Source: JABEVB01 sp049965775 (GTDB taxonomy: Bacteria; Planctomycetota; Phycisphaerae; WQYP01). From it: a DNA stretch of 10,590 nucleotides. Positions 7,049-10,590 of the stretch are shown here, one piece after another. Below the pieces are notes generated by a model that worked only from the letters and a program-made list of their open reading frames with translations, searched no databases and was not told where the DNA came from. The DNA is taken from positions 1 to 10,590 of the forward strand of contig JBMFVX010000105.1 in the NCBI GenBank assembly GCA_049965775.1. The letters are read 5' to 3'. The position numbers and the translations under genes were made by a program. How positions within the stretch are numbered: the stretch's first letter is position 1; each line of letters opens with the position of its first letter.

Positions 7049-8866
7049 ATGAAACGTTTAATTCCGTGTGCACCGGGTTTGCTGGCCGCGATCATCGGGA
7101 CGTTGGTAGTTGCGCCGGGAAACTACAATGCCACAGCCGGCGTGGTCCTGCGGGCATTGGCACAACCGCCGGCGTATAAGGAGCAAGTGTTTCCGCCATG
7201 GAGTCAAGGCAAAAACAACTCTGCCATAAACAAGGGCCTATCGTTTACCGTTCCAGAGGTAGACGATATGCCGGATTTTCATGGCGATCCCATGAACGCC
7301 AAGCTGGTGCTTTTTATTGGGGGCAACTACTACTTTGCCGTCGGTCCGCTGATCAGTGCGTTTGAGAAAGCGCACCCGAAACTGCGCGGCCGTATTTTTG
7401 CCGAGACTCTTCCGCCCGGCATTTTGCTGTCGCAACTGAAAGCAGGTGGACGAATTACCGTTGGCAATATGACGTTTACCGCCCGACCGGACGTTTATGC
7501 CGCCGGCAAACTGAAGGTGGTCTCGCTGGTAAAAGCTGGTTTTCTGGCTGGCCCGGTTACCTCTTATGCCACAAACAATTTGGCTATCATGATTCCGCGA
7601 AATAATCCGGCCTCGATAAAGTCGCTCAATGATTTGGGACGCCCCGGAGTGCGTTTAAGCATGCCTAATCCGGCGTGGGAGGGTGTAGCCCGGCAGATAA
7701 AGCTTTCGCTGATAAAAGCGGGTGGCCGCGCATTAGAGCAGATCGTTTACCACACCAAGGTGCTCAATGGACAGACTATACTCACGCATGTGCACCATCG
7801 CCAGACGCCTTTATTTATTATGCAGGGTTTGGTGGACGCCGGCATAACATGGAAATCGGAAGCAATATTTCAGGAGCAGGCCGGGCATCCTATCAGCTAC
7901 GTGCCAATTCCAGCCAGCCTTAACACGACTGCGGTTTATGCCGCGGCCGCGGTTAAAGGGGCGGCCCATCGCCGTGCCGCCGGATTGTGGCTGGAGTTCC
8001 TGACGTCCTCGGCTGCGCAAAGCATCTTCCATCACTATGGGTTTAAGTCTGTCGGCAACCACAGTGAGCCGGTAAGTTTACGCACGGCGCCCAAGGCTGC
8101 AGTCGCGCCCAGTGCAAAGCTGCAGGCTCGGACGCCTGGTGTTATCGAGGCAGATTTTCTACCGCCGCCAACCTCCGCTATGCCAGGTGGACAACTTGGA
8201 AAAATGACGTTGCTTGGAGAGCACATCTTTGTTGATACCCAGCATTATGCGGCCAGGTATGTCGGCAACAGTCTCAACTGTGTTAACTGCCATCTCTCCG
8301 CCGGGCGCGAGGCATATTGTGCGCCGATGTGGGCCGCGTATGTGGCGTATCCGCGGTATCAGGCTAAGGCAGGTAAGGTCGTTTCGCTGGCTTACCGAAT
8401 ACAGGAGTGCTTTCTCTACAGCATGAATGGCAAGGCTCCGCCGGCAACAGGAAAGACCATGACTGCATTGTTGAGTTATTGTGCATGGTTGGCGCACAAG
8501 GCGCCCACCGGCGTAATTCTTAAAGGGCGTGGTTATAAAAAACTGCCGCTGCCTCCAGTGCCGCCAAGCAAGACTCGCGGTCGTAAGGTGTTTTTGATTA
8601 ATTGTATGCAGTGTCATGGCGTTCATGGCGAGGGAAAAATTGTCAATGGGCAGTATGTATTTCCTCCGCTGTGGGGGCCGCATTCGTATAACATGGGGGC
8701 CGGCATGCATAAAACGGCCATTGCAGCCGCATTTATCAAGATGAACATGCCATTTGGCCATGGTAACACGCTGAGCCTGCAGCAGGCCTGGGATGTGGCC
8801 AAGTATGTGGACTCGCACACGCGGCCGGCCGATCCGCGAAAGCAAGTGGCCGCATCTGCTCCGTGA
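7049..8866 (+). CDS. Exported fusion of ModA-like binding domain and TsdA-type di-haem cytochrome c
   Basis: A 605-residue exported protein joining two functions. Seen: a signal peptide (about 1-30); a periplasmic binding-protein domain (about 83-335) with ModA-like features, including YATNNLAIMIPRNNPASI (173-190) and a typical terminal helix (about 308-330); an Ala/Pro-rich linker (346-380); and a TsdA-like cytochrome domain (about 382-592). Haem sites are CVNCH (411-415) and CMQCH (519-523). RIQECFLYSMNG (450-461) matches the TsdA segment that supplies the Cys ligand of haem 1 (here Cys454), and IKMNMPFG (563-570) holds possible haem 2 ligands K564, M565 or M567. TsdA enzymes interconvert thiosulfate and tetrathionate. 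ModA-type domains bind tetrahedral oxyanions, so the fused domain may capture the sulfur substrate (inference). No ABC permease or ATPase lies nearby. The ATG at 7049 has AAGGAG (7037-7042) at 6 nt; an in-frame TTG at 6950 lacks these and would precede the signal peptide with basic sequence. Confidence 0.85.
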   Translation: MKRLIPCAPGLLAAIIGTLVVAPGNYNATAGVVLRALAQPPAYKEQVFPPWSQGKNNSAINKGLSFTVPEVDDMPDFHGDPMNAKLVLFIGGNYYFAVGPLISAFEKAHPKLRGRIFAETLPPGILLSQLKAGGRITVGNMTFTARPDVYAAGKLKVVSLVKAGFLAGPVTSYATNNLAIMIPRNNPASIKSLNDLGRPGVRLSMPNPAWEGVARQIKLSLIKAGGRALEQIVYHTKVLNGQTILTHVHHRQTPLFIMQGLVDAGITWKSEAIFQEQAGHPISYVPIPASLNTTAVYAAAAVKGAAHRRAAGLWLEFLTSSAAQSIFHHYGFKSVGNHSEPVSLRTAPKAAVAPSAKLQARTPGVIEADFLPPPTSAMPGGQLGKMTLLGEHIFVDTQHYAARYVGNSLNCVNCHLSAGREAYCAPMWAAYVAYPRYQAKAGKVVSLAYRIQECFLYSMNGKAPPATGKTMTALLSYCAWLAHKAPTGVILKGRGYKKLPLPPVPPSKTRGRKVFLINCMQCHGVHGEGKIVNGQYVFPPLWGPHSYNMGAGMHKTAIAAAFIKMNMPFGHGNTLSLQQAWDVAKYVDSHTRPADPRKQVAASAP

Positions 8867-8912
8867 ACGATAACCTGCGTTGTCGGCGGGCCAAATACGG
8901 CATACCTCAACT

Positions 8913-10457
8913 CTATTTTTGAATCAGAAATTGCCGCGTTACCGGTCCTGCGGATTCAACCGCATTGGCTCCGACGCGGCCCCATTGGTAAGCGCCTACG
9001 ATCACGCGCATAGGGAATTTGGCGCGTGGAGGTATGCGCGTCTGCACAAGCGTGTCGCCTCTGAGGCGAACCGGGCCTGATATAACAAAAAACTGCACCG
9101 GCAACCCCGATGACGCAACGGCATGCAGAGCGATAGGCCCGCCACCGGCTGTTTGATTGGCAACGGGCGCGAAGGTAAGGCTTTGCCTGCGGCCTGTGGT
9201 ATTGCGTAGCTTTACCCAAAAGTGCGCCGGGCGGTCGGCCGAGAGATATTGTTTGTTGCCGGTGCTGTAGGCGAGAACCCAGGGTTCCCACGGGTTGCCC
9301 TGTCGGCGAATGCCGCCGCGATGCAGCCACATCTCAAACGTGTTGGGGCCAACCTGCTTTAGGCCGGCACCATCCACCGGGCGGAATTGAATTGGCTCTT
9401 CGCAGTTTCCCAAAATTTGGCCGGCAAACAGGTTTTTGGTCGGCGAGCGGTCTAAATATTTCGCATGGACCTGAAAGGTAATGCCATTGGCATTCCATTG
9501 TGGGCCAAGATACGCATAGCCTCCTTTGATGAGCGGGGCTGGTTTGCCGTGAATTGTAAAATCAATCATCTGAGGTTTGCGGGCGTAACCGGCGGCCATG
9601 TACTGATTGACGGCATTGGCCAGGTTGACATCAAAAAACCATGCGGCATGGGATGGCTTACCCTTGAATTCGCTTTGAGGCACAGCCTTGCTGGACGGTT
9701 CGCCAACGTGAGTGATATCTATGACGCCGCCGGCCGCCAAATCCACCGGCTTAAGTCGCACGGGTTGATTGAGCGGCGCCTGGGCTGGCACGCGATATTC
9801 AACAGCCTTTTTGATGAACCGTGCGATGATGGGGGCCGAGGCAGGGTTCCAGTTAAAATGACCGGTGCCGACATCCACAAATTGGCCCATAGGCGCATGC
9901 GGATGAAGCTTTCGCTGATGTTCAAACATTTGGATGTCCGATTGCACCAGCGAACCCCAGCCGCTGCCCCATTCGGCCCATTCGGAGGTAACGCGAAACA
10001 CCGGCACGCCACGCTGCAATTGGCTCTGGTTGCCGGAAGGGAAGCCGCACTTGTCGGGCATGATGGCGATGATGCGAGTTGGGTCCCATGCGGCCATGCC
10101 ATAAACCAGCGAGGCGGCCGCCGAGTGCCCCACAACCAAAAGCGGAGCATAGCGCAGTTCGGTATAACCCGTTACCTGCGCCAGGCGGTTGAGAGTTCCC
10201 TGCAACTGCCGACCGGCTTTGGCAGGCGGCCCGAACTGATCGCCAATGCATAGGCCCGAGTCGTGCACGCCGATATTGCCCGGTGCTACCCACAGAATGC
10301 CCAGGCCGCACTGCGCGGCGGCTTTGCGAATAGTTGCATCGGCCAGCATTGGGGCTTCAAGCATGTTCTGCACGCCGAAGATTAAGCCTCGCACCCGCCG
10401 ACAGTTCGGCGAAATCCACAGGTAGGCTCGCTTGCCGGTATGGTGAGGTACGCGCAC
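8913..10457 (-). CDS. Exported-type alpha/beta hydrolase with C-terminal beta domains; N-terminus uncertain
   Basis: At least 514 residues. Seen, numbering from the GTG at 10457: an alpha/beta hydrolase domain (1 to about 225) with nucleophile Ser112 in LLVVGHSAAAS (107-117) and the late histidine H200 in GTGHFNW; then a beta-rich region (about 230-425) and a final Ig-like region (about 430-514). The elbow is G-H-S-A-A, lacking the last Gly of GxSxG; I recall the same GHSAAAS pattern in related PVC proteins. The annotated GTG is probably not the true start: the frame upstream continues to an in-frame TGA at 10529-10527 and encodes a stretch ending PAHANAVYQWS, which looks like a signal-peptide cleavage region and the start of the mature protein. 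No ATG, GTG or TTG lies in those 24 codons. A frameshift, sequencing indel or unusual start is likely. It converges on the cytochrome gene with 46 bp between stops. Likely an esterase on glycan or polymer substrates; the substrate is unknown. Confidence 0.75.
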   Translation of the reverse strand: MRVPHHTGKRAYLWISPNCRRVRGLIFGVQNMLEAPMLADATIRKAAAQCGLGILWVAPGNIGVHDSGLCIGDQFGPPAKAGRQLQGTLNRLAQVTGYTELRYAPLLVVGHSAAASLVYGMAAWDPTRIIAIMPDKCGFPSGNQSQLQRGVPVFRVTSEWAEWGSGWGSLVQSDIQMFEHQRKLHPHAPMGQFVDVGTGHFNWNPASAPIIARFIKKAVEYRVPAQAPLNQPVRLKPVDLAAGGVIDITHVGEPSSKAVPQSEFKGKPSHAAWFFDVNLANAVNQYMAAGYARKPQMIDFTIHGKPAPLIKGGYAYLGPQWNANGITFQVHAKYLDRSPTKNLFAGQILGNCEEPIQFRPVDGAGLKQVGPNTFEMWLHRGGIRRQGNPWEPWVLAYSTGNKQYLSADRPAHFWVKLRNTTGRRQSLTFAPVANQTAGGGPIALHAVASSGLPVQFFVISGPVRLRGDTLVQTRIPPRAKFPMRVIVGAYQWGRVGANAVESAGPVTRQFLIQK

Positions 10458-10590
10458 CGACCATTGGTAGACGGCATTCGCGTGTGCGGGTTGCGTGCCA
10501 AGCAGCAGGCCGTTAACCCGGATATTTCATAGGTTTTAGCCAGAGGCAGTCCGACGGCGAAGGCCGGGGGTAATTCCGGCCGAAATTTTC
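10458..10590 (-). other. Disrupted upstream sequence of the hydrolase gene
   Basis: On the minus strand one frame is open from the window edge to a TAA at 10515-10513 and contains ATG-AAA at 10530-10525. A second is open through the whole segment and reads plausibly at first (ELPPAFAVGLPLAKTYE). The third, after a TGA at 10529-10527, joins the hydrolase. Removing one C after ATG-AAA-TAT (near 10521) would join an ATG to the hydrolase frame, giving a short leader beginning MKYRVNGLLLG. Adding one base near 10527 would instead join the second frame to it. The sequence does not decide between these. Confidence 0.4.

Noticed and set aside
8159..8845. Minus-strand open frame of 228 codons
   Set aside because: Antisense to the di-haem cytochrome domain, where both CXXCH motifs lie on the plus strand.
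9465..10253. Plus-strand open frame of 262 codons
   Set aside because: Opposite the alpha/beta hydrolase, whose nucleophile elbow and catalytic His make the minus strand the coding one.
1..10590. CRISPR arrays, tRNA or rRNA genes, insertion sequences and phage genes
   Set aside because: No regularly spaced repeats, cloverleaf sequence, transposase motifs or structural phage proteins were seen on either strand.

Overview
The window looks like chromosomal DNA of a heterotrophic Gram-negative bacterium, most likely from the Planctomycetota/Verrucomicrobiota (PVC) group. The evidence is indirect: moderately GC-rich genes with AT-rich control regions, several exported carbohydrate-active enzymes encoded singly rather than in one long operon, and an exported alpha/beta hydrolase whose sequence style I associate with those phyla. 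No rRNA, tRNA, CRISPR array, transposase or phage gene is visible, and taxonomy cannot be fixed from this window alone.

Layout, left to right. At the left edge (1-178) an open frame with one hydrophobic segment may be the tail of a membrane protein; it overlaps the start of the next gene. 169-1743 (+) is an exported sialate O-acetylesterase (SASA) family protein. 1938-2756 (+) is an exported or membrane-anchored SGNH/GDSL-type hydrolase. It converges on 2988-5864 (-), a large exported family 2 glycoside hydrolase (beta-galactosidase type) with two jelly-roll domains at the N-terminus. The 231 bp between these two genes carry a 23-bp motif in mirror orientation just after each stop codon, with further hairpins between the copies. 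The AT-rich divergent region 5865-6159 holds a good sigma70-type promoter for the GH2 gene whose -35 box lies inside a 44-bp imperfect inverted repeat.

To the right of that region is a compact two-gene (+) operon. 6160-7029 encodes a Tat-signal protein that resembles DsrE-type sulfur-handling proteins. After 19 nt, 7049-8866 encodes an exported fusion of a ModA-like oxyanion-binding domain to a TsdA-type di-haem cytochrome c domain (thiosulfate dehydrogenase/tetrathionate reductase family). This pair is the most interesting part of the window: binding protein, electron carrier and sulfur-handling partner are encoded together, with no transporter genes beside them. Converging on it is 8913-10457 (-), an exported-type alpha/beta hydrolase whose N-terminus appears interrupted near 10513-10530, possibly by a frameshift. 

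Working together: the two esterase-type proteins, the GH2 enzyme and the alpha/beta hydrolase fit extracytoplasmic de-esterification and hydrolysis of acetylated galactose-containing polysaccharide. The redox pair is probably a separate periplasmic function, tentatively oxidation or reduction of a sulfur oxyanion such as thiosulfate/tetrathionate.
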